Source of the DNA: Pedobacter changchengzhani
GTDB lineage: Bacteria; Bacteroidota; Bacteroidia; Sphingobacteriales; Sphingobacteriaceae
DNA length: 64,000 nt
Reading direction: 5' to 3'
Assembly (NCBI RefSeq): GCF_004354365.1
Contig: NZ_SJCY01000004.1
Span: forward strand, 357,593 to 421,592
The notes beneath the pieces are model-generated. The model had not been told where the DNA came from and searched no databases. It was given only the letters and a program-made list of their open reading frames with translations. Shown in pieces: positions 1 to 9,057 of this stretch (position 1 is the first letter of the stretch; every line of letters starts with the position of its first letter). Position numbers and translations under genes: made by a program.

Positions 1-1901
1 GCATTAGGGCAATTTGTACGGTGAATTTTGATGCCTTCGCTCACGGTTACGAAACCAAAAACATCATCGCCAGGAATAGGATTACAGCAAGCTGCCAAAG
101 TATAATCGATGCGTTGCATATCTTCACCAATCAATAAAATATCGGTGTCGGCACCTTTCATTTTATTTTTCACCATATCAACCGTTAGGTTTTCTGGTCT
201 TTCTGGCCCTTTAGTATCTACATCTTTTTCACTGGTAACGTATTCTTTAATATCTTTAAGTTCAATTTTGCCCTGCGCTACCTGTATAAAAAGTTCTTGT
301 GTAGATTGAAGTTTAAAAAAGTAACTAATTTTTTGAATGTTTTCTGTATTGTAGGTGATTTTTAGCGACTTCATTTTGCGCTCTAAAATCTCTTTGCCAT
401 TATCGGCAATTTTGCGTTTTTCTTCTTTTAAAGATGATTTTATTTTAGATTTGGCTTTGGCCGTCACCACTACATTTAGCCAATCTTCTTTTGGCGTTTG
501 CTTGCTCGAGGTAATAATTTCTACCTGATCGCCGTTTTGCAACTTATAAGATATTGGTACAAGCTTGTGATTAACTTTTGCGCCAATACAAGTTGCACCA
601 ACGCCGGTATGAATTTCAAAGGCAAAATCTAAAGCGGTAGCACCTAACGGAAGTTGAATTAAAGCACCTTTTGGCGTAAAAATAAAAATCTCATCCGAAA
701 AAAGATTCATCTTAAAATCGTCCAAAAAATCTAGCGCGTTGGCTTCAGGATTACTGAGCATTTCCCTCACTTTCATAATCCATTGGTCGAGCCCGTTATC
801 GTTGCTCGATTCTTTGTATTTCCAATGCGCAGCAAAACCTTTTTCAGCAATTTCATTCATGCGTTGCGTACGAATTTGTACTTCTACCCATTGTCCGCGG
901 GGTCCCATTACCGTGGTGTGCAAACTCTCATAGCCATTACCTTTTGGCGATGAAACCCAGTCGCGCAACCTGTCGGGATTAGGGCGATAAAGATCGGTAA
1001 CGATAGAATATGCTTTCCAACAATCGGCTTTTTCATTTTCTGGCGCACTATCTAATATTATTCTAATGGCAAAAAGATCATATACTTCTTCAAAAGGAAT
1101 GTTTTTATTTTTCATTTTATTCCAAATTGAATGTATGGATTTCGGTCGGCCATACACATTTGAAACTAATGATTGTTCTTGAAGGATCTCATCAATCGGC
1201 TCGACGAATTTTTTAACAAATAATGCACGTTCAGCCTTTTTTTCGTTTAGTTTTTTTGCGATAAACTTGTAAGTATCTGGTTCTAAATACTTCATTGATA
1301 AATCTTCCAGTTCGGATTTAATGGCATATAAACCCAATCTATGTGCAAGTGGCGCATATAAATAAATGGTTTCGGATGCTATTTTAAGTTGCTTATGGCG
1401 AGGCATAAAATCCATGGTGCGCATATTATGCAAGCGATCGGCAAGTTTTATTAAAATCACCCTAACATCATCCGCAAGGGTAAGTAGCATTTTCCTAAAA
1501 TTTTCTGCTTGCAAGGAACTATTGGTATCAAAAACACCCGAAATTTTGGTTAAGCCATCAATTATTTTTGCGGTTTTTTTACCAAATTCTCTTTCAATAT
1601 CTTCCAAACTGATGTCGGTATCTTCCACAACATCGTGTAGTAAAGCGCAAACAATTGATGTAGTGCCTAAACCTATCTCTTCTGCAGAAATTTGAGCCAC
1701 CGCAATTGGATGATAAATATAAGGCTCGCCAGATTTTCGCCGCATATCTTTATGGCTCTCCAAGGCCATATCAAAAGCTTTTCTGATTTCTTTTTTATCG
1801 CCTTTTTGCAACGTAGATTTGCTGGCGCGCAACAATGCCCTATATCTTTTTAAAATTTCTCTTTTCTCAGCCTCTAAATCAATTACTAACTCTGTTTTCA
1901 T
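1..1901 (-). CDS. Bifunctional (p)ppGpp synthetase/hydrolase RelA/SpoT, 3' end outside window
   Basis: Makes and degrades the stringent-response alarmone (p)ppGpp in the cytoplasm. Translating the minus strand from the ATG at 1899-1901 gives 633 residues open to the window edge. The N-terminal HD hydrolase domain is intact, with His64 and the HDVVEDT motif at 89-95, so hydrolase activity is expected. The synthetase domain follows, with YDLFAIRI near 274-281 and GNGYESLHT near 321-329. A TGS domain starts near 402 (IFIFTPKG). The C-terminal zinc-finger/ACT region would lie left of base 1. Intact HD plus synthetase motifs fit the single long Rel/SpoT-type enzyme usual in Bacteroidota. It is divergent from the DUF4294 gene. 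Confidence 0.96.
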   Translation of the reverse strand, partial: MKTELVIDLEAEKREILKRYRALLRASKSTLQKGDKKEIRKAFDMALESHKDMRRKSGEPYIYHPIAVAQISAEEIGLGTTSIVCALLHDVVEDTDISLEDIEREFGKKTAKIIDGLTKISGVFDTNSSLQAENFRKMLLTLADDVRVILIKLADRLHNMRTMDFMPRHKQLKIASETIYLYAPLAHRLGLYAIKSELEDLSMKYLEPDTYKFIAKKLNEKKAERALFVKKFVEPIDEILQEQSLVSNVYGRPKSIHSIWNKMKNKNIPFEEVYDLFAIRIILDSAPENEKADCWKAYSIVTDLYRPNPDRLRDWVSSPKGNGYESLHTTVMGPRGQWVEVQIRTQRMNEIAEKGFAAHWKYKESSNDNGLDQWIMKVREMLSNPEANALDFLDDFKMNLFSDEIFIFTPKGALIQLPLGATALDFAFEIHTGVGATCIGAKVNHKLVPISYKLQNGDQVEIITSSKQTPKEDWLNVVVTAKAKSKIKSSLKEEKRKIADNGKEILERKMKSLKITYNTENIQKISYFFKLQSTQELFIQVAQGKIELKDIKEYVTSEKDVDTKGPERPENLTVDMVKNKMKGADTDILLIGEDMQRIDYTLAACCNPIPGDDVFGFVTVSEGIKIHRTNCPN

Positions 1902-1988
1902 TTGTTTTTTTTGCGTAAAAAATGCTGTGTTTTATTTGAATTAAACCTTATATTAGATGCAATATTTAAGTAATATAGAAATAACAGC

Positions 1989-1996
1989 TAACTTTG
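1989..1996 (+). promoter_or_regulatory. Candidate -7 box (TAACTTTG) for the DUF4294-gpx-bshB1 operon
   Basis: An exact match to the Bacteroidota TAnnTTTG -7 element lies 16 bases before the ATG at 2012. Only a weak TTTA sits about 20 bases upstream as a -33 box. The position argues against the upstream in-frame TTG at 1994, which would overlap the promoter. Confidence 0.4.
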
Positions 1997-2011
1997 TTCG
2001 ACTATAAAATT

Positions 2012-2626
2012 ATGAAAATTAAAGTGTTTTTTATGCTGTGCATTGTAATGATTTTTAGCATTTCGCTAAAAGCACAGGGTTTTACACCTCCAGTTTTCCC
2101 TAAAAAAGGTTTATCGGATACGATTAGAGTTGGTGCAACCAATGATAACGGTGTGATGATTCCTTGGATGCAGTTGCAAGATGTTAGCGTAGTTGCTGAG
2201 CGTATTTTTAAAACGCCAGAAGCCAAATTGGCTTTTAATAGGTTGAGGTATAATGTGTTAAAAGTGATGCCTTATGCGCTTTTTGCTAAGCGACGTTATG
2301 AGCAGCTAGAGGAAGATTTGCAAAAAGTCTCTGAAAAAAAACAACAAAAAGAATTGGTTAAAACATGCGATAGGGAAATTAAAGATATGTTTAATCGAGA
2401 AATTAAAGATTTAACAATTACGCAAGGTCAAATTTTAACAAAGTTGATTGACCGAGAGGTTGGTAAAACAACTTACGATCTTGTGAAGCAAACAAAAGGC
2501 GGTTTTACGGCGTTTTCTTACCAACTTATTGCCCGCGTAGTTGGCCATAATTTAAAAAGCACTTATGATCCTGTAGAAGATCGCGATATTGAATCCATTA
2601 TTCGTTCTTCGGGGTTTTACCAATAA
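2012..2626 (+). CDS. DUF4294 family exported protein
   Basis: A 204-residue protein of the Bacteroidota DUF4294 family, function unknown. It begins MKIKVFFMLC, a hydrophobic signal peptide ending near SLKAQ, so it is probably periplasmic. The body is mostly charged helix, with a Lys/Glu/Gln-rich stretch around 100-125. I chose the ATG at 2012 over a TTG at 1994 because the latter falls on the -7 promoter box and lacks the compact signal-peptide start. The glutathione-peroxidase-like gene follows after 3 bases, so the two are almost surely co-transcribed. The family assignment rests on recognition of the overall sequence. Confidence 0.8.
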   Translation: MKIKVFFMLCIVMIFSISLKAQGFTPPVFPKKGLSDTIRVGATNDNGVMIPWMQLQDVSVVAERIFKTPEAKLAFNRLRYNVLKVMPYALFAKRRYEQLEEDLQKVSEKKQQKELVKTCDREIKDMFNREIKDLTITQGQILTKLIDREVGKTTYDLVKQTKGGFTAFSYQLIARVVGHNLKSTYDPVEDRDIESIIRSSGFYQ

Positions 2627-2629
2627 ATA

Positions 2630-3145
2630 ATGAACCAAAACCTACCAAATATCTATTCATTTCAGGTGAAAAAGGTAAATGGCGAAGATCAACCTTTGTC
2701 GGCCTACAGAAATAAAGTTTTATTGATAGTAAATATTGCTTCAGGATGTGGTTTTGCGCCTCAGCTTAAGGAGTTACAGCAACTTAGAGATGAATTTGGC
2801 GATGATGGTTTTGAAATTTTAGGTTTCCCAAGCAACGATTTTGGTAAACAAGAACCTTTGGAAGGTGCCGAAATTAATTCGTTCTGTGAAATTAATCACG
2901 GCGTACAATTTCCTGTATTTGATAAAATTAGGGTTCGAGGTGCGTACGCTCATCCACTTTATCAATTTTTAAGTGATAAAAAGCAAAATCACGTTTTAAC
3001 ATCTCACCCCAGGTGGAACTTTCATAAATTCTTGGTTAACCAAGATGGAGCGGTTGAAGATTACTTTTTTTCTTTTACAAAACCCTTAAGTTCTAAAATT
3101 AAAAAGAAAATTCAGCGCTTGCTCAATTCAAATTCGAAAAAATGA
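2630..3145 (+). CDS. Glutathione-peroxidase-family thiol peroxidase
   Basis: A 171-residue Cys-type GPx-family peroxidase expected to reduce hydroperoxides in the cytoplasm; there is no signal peptide. The peroxidatic site is NIASGCG with Cys40, in the place of selenocysteine in animal enzymes. The family FPxNxFGxQEP motif is present as FPSNDFGKQEP and the WNFHKFLV motif is kept. The usual Cys of FPCNQF is Ser here. Despite the family name, such bacterial enzymes commonly use thioredoxin. The stop codon overlaps the start of bshB1 by four bases (ATGA), which links this peroxidase to bacillithiol synthesis and suggests translational coupling. Confidence 0.9.
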   Translation: MNQNLPNIYSFQVKKVNGEDQPLSAYRNKVLLIVNIASGCGFAPQLKELQQLRDEFGDDGFEILGFPSNDFGKQEPLEGAEINSFCEINHGVQFPVFDKIRVRGAYAHPLYQFLSDKKQNHVLTSHPRWNFHKFLVNQDGAVEDYFFSFTKPLSSKIKKKIQRLLNSNSKK

Positions 3146-3858
3146 AATTAGATATTTTAGTTATTGCAGTTCATCCTGATGATGCTGAACTTGGTTGTTC
3201 GGGAACAATTTTAAAACACATTGCTTTAGGTAAAAAAGTTGGCATTGTTGATTTAACCAGGGGCGAACTTGGTACACGCGGCACAGCCGAAACGAGAGAT
3301 AGTGAAGCTGCCGATTCTGCTAAAATTTTAGGGTTGCACACACGCGAAAATTTAGGAATGAGAGATGGTTTTTTCTTAAATGATGAGGCGCATCGATTGG
3401 AAATCATTAAAACGATCCGTAAGTATCAACCAGAAATTATTTTAAGTAATGCGCTTGAAGATCGTCATCCAGATCATGGTAGAGCAGGAGATTTAGTTTA
3501 TGATGCTGTTTTTTTATCGGGGTTACCGAAAATAGAAACGAAATTTGAAGGGCAAACGCAAAACGCACACAGACCTCGATTGTTATTGCAGTATATACAA
3601 GATAGATATTTAAGGCCAGATGTTATTGTAGATATTTCTGATTTTATGGATGGTAAAATCGAATCTATCAAAGCCTTTAAAACGCAGTTCCATAATCCGG
3701 ATGTTGATGGATTGGACACCTATATATCCTCTCCAGAATTTTTTGAAAGTGTAATCGGCAGAGCGAGAGAATTTGGCAAAAGTATTGGCGCAACATTTGG
3801 CGAAGGTTTTACCTCAAGAAAGTTATTGGGCGTTGATAATCTTTTTGATTTACGTTAA
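3142..3858 (+). CDS. bshB1: Bacillithiol biosynthesis deacetylase BshB1
   Basis: A 238-residue PIG-L/LmbE-fold zinc deacetylase. BshB1 removes acetate from GlcNAc-malate to give GlcN-malate, the second step of bacillithiol synthesis. The zinc-binding HPDDAE motif is at residues 11-16 and the second metal/catalytic region is seen as EDRHPDHGRA. The RGELGTRGT segment is typical of the BshB1 subgroup. Its start overlaps the stop of the GPx-like gene. Bacillithiol is the main low-molecular-weight thiol in many Bacteroidota, so the pairing makes a thiol-redox unit. bshA and bshC are not in this window. Confidence 0.93.
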   Translation: MKLDILVIAVHPDDAELGCSGTILKHIALGKKVGIVDLTRGELGTRGTAETRDSEAADSAKILGLHTRENLGMRDGFFLNDEAHRLEIIKTIRKYQPEIILSNALEDRHPDHGRAGDLVYDAVFLSGLPKIETKFEGQTQNAHRPRLLLQYIQDRYLRPDVIVDISDFMDGKIESIKAFKTQFHNPDVDGLDTYISSPEFFESVIGRAREFGKSIGATFGEGFTSRKLLGVDNLFDLR

Positions 3859-4034
3859 TTTTAGTTACGAACCAAAGAGCTTAATTAAGAGCACATTTTT
3901 TTTCTGGCTGGTTTTTAATTTTACCTTCGAGTTGTTGCAGTACTTTTTTTGGTTAGTTGTGTGTATGCTCATTGTTTAGAGTTTGATACGCCAACAAAAT
4001 AAGCATTTGTTTGTTGTATTTAAAACCAAATATT

Positions 4035-5396
4035 ATGGGCAACATCTTTTCTTCTCTCAAAAACGCATACCGTCTTTTTAAACACGTAGATTTTGATAAG
4101 CTTGATGCGTTATCAAAAAAAGTTGATTTACCTAAAATGGTTGAAACCATTTCAAATCTTGATGACAAACAGATTCAAGGTATGATGAAAATGATGGGTG
4201 CAACGGAAAAGGAGCGACCACTACCAGAAATTGAAGGCGATTTTTATCACTTAGGCGACGAAGCTTTAAAAGATGAAGATCGCGAATTGCAATTGAAAGT
4301 GAGGGCTTTCTTGGAAAAAGAAGTAGAGCCGATTGTTAATCATTATTGGAATAAGGCAGAATTCCCTTTTGAAATTATTCCGAAATTAGCCGAGCTAAAT
4401 ATCTGTGGTTTAACCTATAAAGGCTATGGTTGTCCGGGTAAATCTAATTTAATGGAGGGTATTTTGGCTATGGAAATGGCGCGGATAGATACTTCCATCT
4501 CTACATTTTTTGGCGTGCAAAGCGGGTTGGTAATGGGTTCTATTTATATTTGTGGCTCGGAAGAGCAGAAGCACCATTGGTTACCTTTATTACAACAATT
4601 TAAAATTATTGGCGCCTTTGGGTTAACCGAGCCAGAAGTGGGTTCGGCTGCAGCAGGCGGTTTAACTACAACTTGTAAAAAGGTTGGCGATAAGTGGGTG
4701 CTAAACGGACAAAAAAAGTGGATTGGCAACGCAACTTTTGCAGATATTTTAATTATTTGGGCCAGAGATGAAGATAGCAATGAGGTAAAAGGTTTTATCG
4801 TTAAGAAAGATAATCCTGGCTTTACGGTAGAGAAGATGGAAAACAAAATGGCTTTGCGTATTGTTCAAAACGGGATTATTACATTAACAAATTGCGAAGT
4901 AGCAGAGGCTGATCGCTTACAAAATGCAAATTCGTTTAAAGATACTGCGAAAGTTTTACGAATGACTAGAGCAGGTGTTGCTTGGCAGGCTGTTGGCTGT
5001 GCGCGAGGTGCGTACGAAAACGCATTGGATTACACCCGCAAACGCAAACAGTTTGGAAAGCCGATTGCTTCTTTTCAACTAATTCAGAATCATTTGGTAG
5101 AAATGTTATCTAACTTAACGGCCATGCAAACGCTGTGTTTTAGGCTTTCACAGCTCCAGGATCAAGGTTTACTTAAAGATGAGCATGCATCTTTAGCAAA
5201 AGTATTTTGTTCTTTACGCACCAGAGATGTAGTGAGTAAAGCGAGAGAAGTAATGGGTGGAAATGGAATTCTGCTCGAATATAATGTTGCTCGTTTTGTT
5301 GCAGATGCGGAGGCAATATATTCTTATGAAGGCACTAAAGAGATAAACACTTTAATTGTAGGCAGGGCGATAACGGGTTTTTCGGCTTTTGTTTAA
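4035..5396 (+). CDS. Acyl-CoA dehydrogenase, glutaryl-CoA-dehydrogenase-like
   Basis: A 453-residue FAD-dependent acyl-CoA dehydrogenase. The core starts near residue 80 after a roughly 65-residue N-terminal extension that is lysine-rich and helical. FAD/substrate motifs include FGLTEPEVGS and KWIGNA. The YEGTKEIN segment carries the probable catalytic base Glu432, in the position used by the glutaryl-CoA dehydrogenase group, and the tail EINTLIVGRAITGF also matches that group. The substrate (glutaryl-CoA or another short acyl-CoA) cannot be fixed from sequence. The ATG at 4035 is preferred to an in-frame TTG at 4011. The gene stands alone. Confidence 0.88.
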   Translation: MGNIFSSLKNAYRLFKHVDFDKLDALSKKVDLPKMVETISNLDDKQIQGMMKMMGATEKERPLPEIEGDFYHLGDEALKDEDRELQLKVRAFLEKEVEPIVNHYWNKAEFPFEIIPKLAELNICGLTYKGYGCPGKSNLMEGILAMEMARIDTSISTFFGVQSGLVMGSIYICGSEEQKHHWLPLLQQFKIIGAFGLTEPEVGSAAAGGLTTTCKKVGDKWVLNGQKKWIGNATFADILIIWARDEDSNEVKGFIVKKDNPGFTVEKMENKMALRIVQNGIITLTNCEVAEADRLQNANSFKDTAKVLRMTRAGVAWQAVGCARGAYENALDYTRKRKQFGKPIASFQLIQNHLVEMLSNLTAMQTLCFRLSQLQDQGLLKDEHASLAKVFCSLRTRDVVSKAREVMGGNGILLEYNVARFVADAEAIYSYEGTKEINTLIVGRAITGFSAFV

Positions 5397-5637
5397 TATT
5401 TGTTTTATTGGGGAACGAAAAACGGTAATAAACGGCGCGTAAGGTAATGCCTTAAATTTAGTGTGGGCTTAAGCATTTCCGATGTTTACACATTTTGGTT
5501 TTGTTTTAACGATTAACCTAGGTGCATAAACCTGATTGGCAGTGAAATCCTATTTGTTTTTTCTACAAAAAGATTGAACAGAAAGCAGGACTACAGAAGC
5601 TATGAAATGCCGAACCGTTCGTTTTCTAATTAAAATT

Positions 5638-6042
5638 TTATTTAAGCGGGTGTTTATTAAATGCGACCAAGCTCATGGCGCTTTTTTCATACAATGCAAT
5701 GCAATTTTTATTGAGTTGCGGATCAAAATTTACTTCTCCGGGTTGTAATGTTTTGGGAACGCTTGTGTGCTCCATAAAAAAATAAACTTTGGTATTGCCG
5801 TATTTTGTATGCGGCATTAAATTGCCATAATCGCTCATTTCGCTCCAAATACTGTCTTTTACCGTAACTACATAAATTCTTTGTATTGGCCCTGTATTGT
5901 TATCGTTTCTATACTTCGTAATTTCTTTAAAACCGGCTTTCATTTGGTCAATACCCGTTTGGTTGAAGGTACTTTTTACAATAAAGAAAAGTATAACTAA
6001 AACGATTGCACCGGTAATATAGCTTAAAAGTTTATTTTTCAT
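5638..6042 (-). CDS. Hypothetical membrane-anchored protein
   Basis: A 134-residue protein I do not recognise. One N-terminal membrane helix (about residues 7-23, ITGAIVLVILFFIV) is followed by a soluble domain of about 110 residues, most likely periplasmic. There are no catalytic motifs and a single Cys near the C-terminus. It stands alone on the minus strand between the acyl-CoA dehydrogenase and the polysaccharide operon, divergent from the latter. Codon use resembles its neighbours, so I take it as a real gene. Confidence 0.65.
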   Translation of the reverse strand: MKNKLLSYITGAIVLVILFFIVKSTFNQTGIDQMKAGFKEITKYRNDNNTGPIQRIYVVTVKDSIWSEMSDYGNLMPHTKYGNTKVYFFMEHTSVPKTLQPGEVNFDPQLNKNCIALYEKSAMSLVAFNKHPLK

Positions 6043-6409
6043 TAATTACAAAGTTGGCAATATTTTCTCCATTACGGTTAAGCAACAGTTAATTTGACTT
6101 TAAAACGTATATAAAGGCTCGGTGGAAATCTAATTTTCTTCTAGGTGAAAGATGTTTCGTTTATTAAAGTTTTGTCTAACTTGAGTAAAATTTTTTTTTT
6201 GATTAACCTATAATTAAATTAGAAGGGATTTGTAATCAAAAACAACTATTTTATCCATTTCACGCTAAATCTTTGTGCAGTTATCCATATTGAGCTTACC
6301 AAATTTGCATTTATATTGTACGTTTAAAAAGACAAAAATAAAATTATTTGTATAATTACTATTTTATTCAACTATATTCGCAAAAATAATACAATTCATA
6401 ATTATATAA
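6043..6409. other. AT-rich divergent intergenic region
   Basis: About 370 bases with no open reading frame of note, including a run of ten or more T near 6190. It separates two divergent genes and holds the promoter of the polysaccharide operon near its right end. No RNA gene or repeat was seen. Confidence 0.6.
6347..6380 (+). promoter_or_regulatory. Candidate promoter of the polysaccharide operon
   Basis: TTTG at 6347-6350 and TATATTCG at 6373-6380 resemble the Bacteroidota -33/-7 pair, with a 22-base spacer (long) and one mismatch (TTCG for TTTG). The ATG follows 29 bases after the -7 box. Confidence 0.35.
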
Positions 6410-7552
6410 ATGTCTTATCTTCAATATTATTCTTCATATTTCATTTCGGAGTTTTCGACCTACCCATTTATAATTCAACTTACAGCACTTTTAGTATTAA
6501 CGATGCTTAGTATTTTGCTAATCTCTATGGTTCGGTTAATATTCATCAATCGTAAAATCTTTAAGTTTAGTAAGGCAAAGCAGAAGGTTTCCAAATTATT
6601 GTACAGTAAAATAGAGAATTTAATCTTTGGCGATGAAAATTTAACTGCTGAAAATTTTAATTTAATTTTTGCAGGTGATTTAAACGAAATTAAAACGCCG
6701 CAACGAAAGAAAGCGTTAACTGAGATATTATTGGAGATGCTTTATGCTAAAAAAACTAACAAAGTTTTAAACACTGATAATTATCTACTGGTTTTAAATA
6801 TTTTTGGAATCATTGCTTTTTGGGAGAAATTGGTTGTTTCAAATAATGCAACAAACCGAAAAACATCAATGAGAATTTTAGATGACTTGCAGATTGGTTT
6901 GTCAGGTTCATCAATACAGCGCTCTGTTTATCAAAAAAATGATGACTTGCGTAAGCTCGCCAGAGCAACATCTATGGAGTATGACAGCAATGACCCTTTT
7001 AAGTTTCTTGAAGATAGTTTCGATAGCAATTTTAATTCATTAGATGAAATTAGGGTTCATTATTTTTTATCTAATAAGTCAAAGGAAGAAAAGTTACCTC
7101 AATTAATTCGATGGGTTAAAAGCTCAACCAATGCTAAATTTCGGGCTTTCATAATTAAAGAGATTGGGTATTTTAACCAAATGGAAAGTGCTCCATTATT
7201 AGTAGAGCTTTTGGATGATGAAAAAAATCAAAAAGTTTTATGTTCTATAATAGAGGCATTAGGCAAATTAAATTATACTCAGGCAGAAGAGAAGTTAATT
7301 TCTTTATACGAAGTTGGATCCAAACCAATACAAAGAAGTGCAATTAAAGCTTTTAGTGAATTTAAAACGATTAATTCTTTAAATGTTTTAGAGAAAAGTT
7401 ATTTTAAAACACACGATAATGATATGAAGTTATTATTGGCTTATGCGATATCCGAATTTGGAATATCTGGTAAATCGTCATTAAAAAAGCTTTCTAAAAC
7501 ATCAACGGATTTTGATAAAAAGATTTTCGATCAAGTAAATTATCAATTTTAG
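6410..7552 (+). CDS. Membrane-anchored HEAT-repeat protein of polysaccharide operon
   Basis: A 380-residue protein with a strong hydrophobic segment at about 20-45, a basic stretch after it, and a helical body that resolves into HEAT-like repeats from about 225 to 350 (for example APLLVELLDDEKNQ and AEEKLISLYEVG). By the positive-inside rule the repeats are probably cytoplasmic. It opens the five-gene operon and lies 33 bases before the GT2 synthase. I infer a scaffold or regulator for the synthase, perhaps filling the role that small accessory subunits such as PgaD have in Pga systems. There is no enzymatic motif. The function is inferred only. Confidence 0.8.
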   Translation: MSYLQYYSSYFISEFSTYPFIIQLTALLVLTMLSILLISMVRLIFINRKIFKFSKAKQKVSKLLYSKIENLIFGDENLTAENFNLIFAGDLNEIKTPQRKKALTEILLEMLYAKKTNKVLNTDNYLLVLNIFGIIAFWEKLVVSNNATNRKTSMRILDDLQIGLSGSSIQRSVYQKNDDLRKLARATSMEYDSNDPFKFLEDSFDSNFNSLDEIRVHYFLSNKSKEEKLPQLIRWVKSSTNAKFRAFIIKEIGYFNQMESAPLLVELLDDEKNQKVLCSIIEALGKLNYTQAEEKLISLYEVGSKPIQRSAIKAFSEFKTINSLNVLEKSYFKTHDNDMKLLLAYAISEFGISGKSSLKKLSKTSTDFDKKIFDQVNYQF

Positions 7553-7585
7553 TTAATCTTTTTTTAAAATACTTTCTCCATTTTA

Positions 7586-9034
7586 ATGAGTTACTTTGTT
7601 ACGTTTTACCAGTATGCCATATATTTTTATGCTACTGCAATAACCATAATCTACTTCACGTTAGCTATTTTCGCTTATTTTAATATCCTTAAAAATAAGT
7701 TAAAATACACTGAAAAAGAAGAACGTATTTTTTTAAAATATCCAGAAACTGCGCCTGGAATTTCTGTTGTTGCGCCTGCTTTTAATGAAGAGGTTATCAT
7801 AATTGATAGTGTTAATACCTTATTGGGCTTAAATTATCCTAATTTTGAAATTGTTATTGTTAACGATGGAAGTAAGGACAGTACGCTCCAATTATTAATT
7901 GATAATTTTCAGCTTGAAGAAGTTCCGTTTGCTTATATGGAAAAAGTGCCTTGCAAGCCTGTTAAAAGAATTTTGAAATCCACTAATAGCGAATTTTCTA
8001 AACTAACCGTAGTTGATAAAATTAATGGTGGCACCAAAGCCGATGCAATGAATGCTGGTGTTAATGTAGCCAAATTTGATTATTTTATTAATACAGATGT
8101 AGATTGTATTCTGTCTCCAGATACACTTAGTAAAATAATCCTTCCTGTATTAGATTCAGACATACAAGTTATTGGTGTTGGTGCAACAATGCGTATGGCA
8201 AATGGTTGCGATATAGATCATGGGTTTATATCTCGCGTTAGCCCACCGAAACAAATTATTCCTACATTTCAGGAAACAGAATATTTACGCTCTTACTTAG
8301 TTGCTAAAATGGGTTGGGCTTCTTTTAATGCTGTACCAAATATTTCGGGCGGATTTGGCTTATTTGACAAATCTGTTGTAATTGCAGCTGGTGGATTTGA
8401 TTCGCTTTCGCATGCAGAAGATATGGATATGACTTTGAGAATGATCGCTTATATGCGAGATAATGATAAGCCTTATCGTATTCTTCAGATTCCACATACG
8501 CTATGTTGGACAGAAGGGCCACCAAACCTTAAAGTACTTTCTCGGCAGCGTACAAGATGGGGAAGGGGATTAATGCAGATATTTTTTGTACACCATAAAT
8601 TTTTGTTCAATAAAAAATATGGTCGAATGGGGTGGGTTATAATGCCTTACACTTTGTTTTTTGAGTTGTTGGCGCCCATTATAGAAACCATCGGAACATT
8701 CTTTACCATCTATCTTTTATGGTCTGGAGAAATTAACTTTAATACATTTTGGTTAATGTTATCGTACGTTTATCTTATAGGAGTGAGTATATCTATTTTA
8801 ACAATAACTTTTGATATAACCATCAAAAAGCTCTACAGAAATTTTAGAGAATATTTAAGGTTGCTGTTGTTTTCATCTGTTGAAGCATTTTTTTATCATC
8901 CTTTTACGGTTTTCTTTACCCTTAGAGGTTATTTTCAGTTTTTTACAAGAAAAGAATTTAAGTGGGGCGCAATGACCAGACAGGGTTTTTCAAAAAAACC
9001 ACAATCTGGTATTATTGTAGAAAAAGTTGCTTAA
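7586..9034 (+). CDS. Family 2 processive glycosyltransferase (polysaccharide synthase)
   Basis: A 482-residue inner-membrane GT2 enzyme of the PgaC/hyaluronan-synthase type. One membrane helix at about 10-33 precedes the catalytic domain; several more lie between 345 and 450. Catalytic motifs are all present: VNDGS with Asp94, TDVDC with Asp171 and Asp173 (DxD), the base in HAED at 277-280, and QRTRW at 321-325 (the QxxRW signature of processive synthases). The NGGTKADAMNAG segment also fits this family. It should polymerise a nucleotide sugar on the cytoplasmic side and pass the chain through the membrane. The sugar is unknown; UDP-GlcNAc is plausible by analogy. There is no PilZ domain. Confidence 0.93.
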   Translation: MSYFVTFYQYAIYFYATAITIIYFTLAIFAYFNILKNKLKYTEKEERIFLKYPETAPGISVVAPAFNEEVIIIDSVNTLLGLNYPNFEIVIVNDGSKDSTLQLLIDNFQLEEVPFAYMEKVPCKPVKRILKSTNSEFSKLTVVDKINGGTKADAMNAGVNVAKFDYFINTDVDCILSPDTLSKIILPVLDSDIQVIGVGATMRMANGCDIDHGFISRVSPPKQIIPTFQETEYLRSYLVAKMGWASFNAVPNISGGFGLFDKSVVIAAGGFDSLSHAEDMDMTLRMIAYMRDNDKPYRILQIPHTLCWTEGPPNLKVLSRQRTRWGRGLMQIFFVHHKFLFNKKYGRMGWVIMPYTLFFELLAPIIETIGTFFTIYLLWSGEINFNTFWLMLSYVYLIGVSISILTITFDITIKKLYRNFREYLRLLLFSSVEAFFYHPFTVFFTLRGYFQFFTRKEFKWGAMTRQGFSKKPQSGIIVEKVA

Positions 9035-9057
9035 AACAAGAGATAGATTTTAACATT

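Noticed and set aside
1994..2226. TTG start for the DUF4294 gene at 1994
   Set aside because: The codon overlaps the -7 promoter box and the ATG at 2012 opens a proper signal peptide.
8962..9057. Upstream start of the TPR/barrel gene inside the GT2 gene
   Set aside because: It would add 32 residues before the signal peptide and overlap the GT2 frame by 73 bases.
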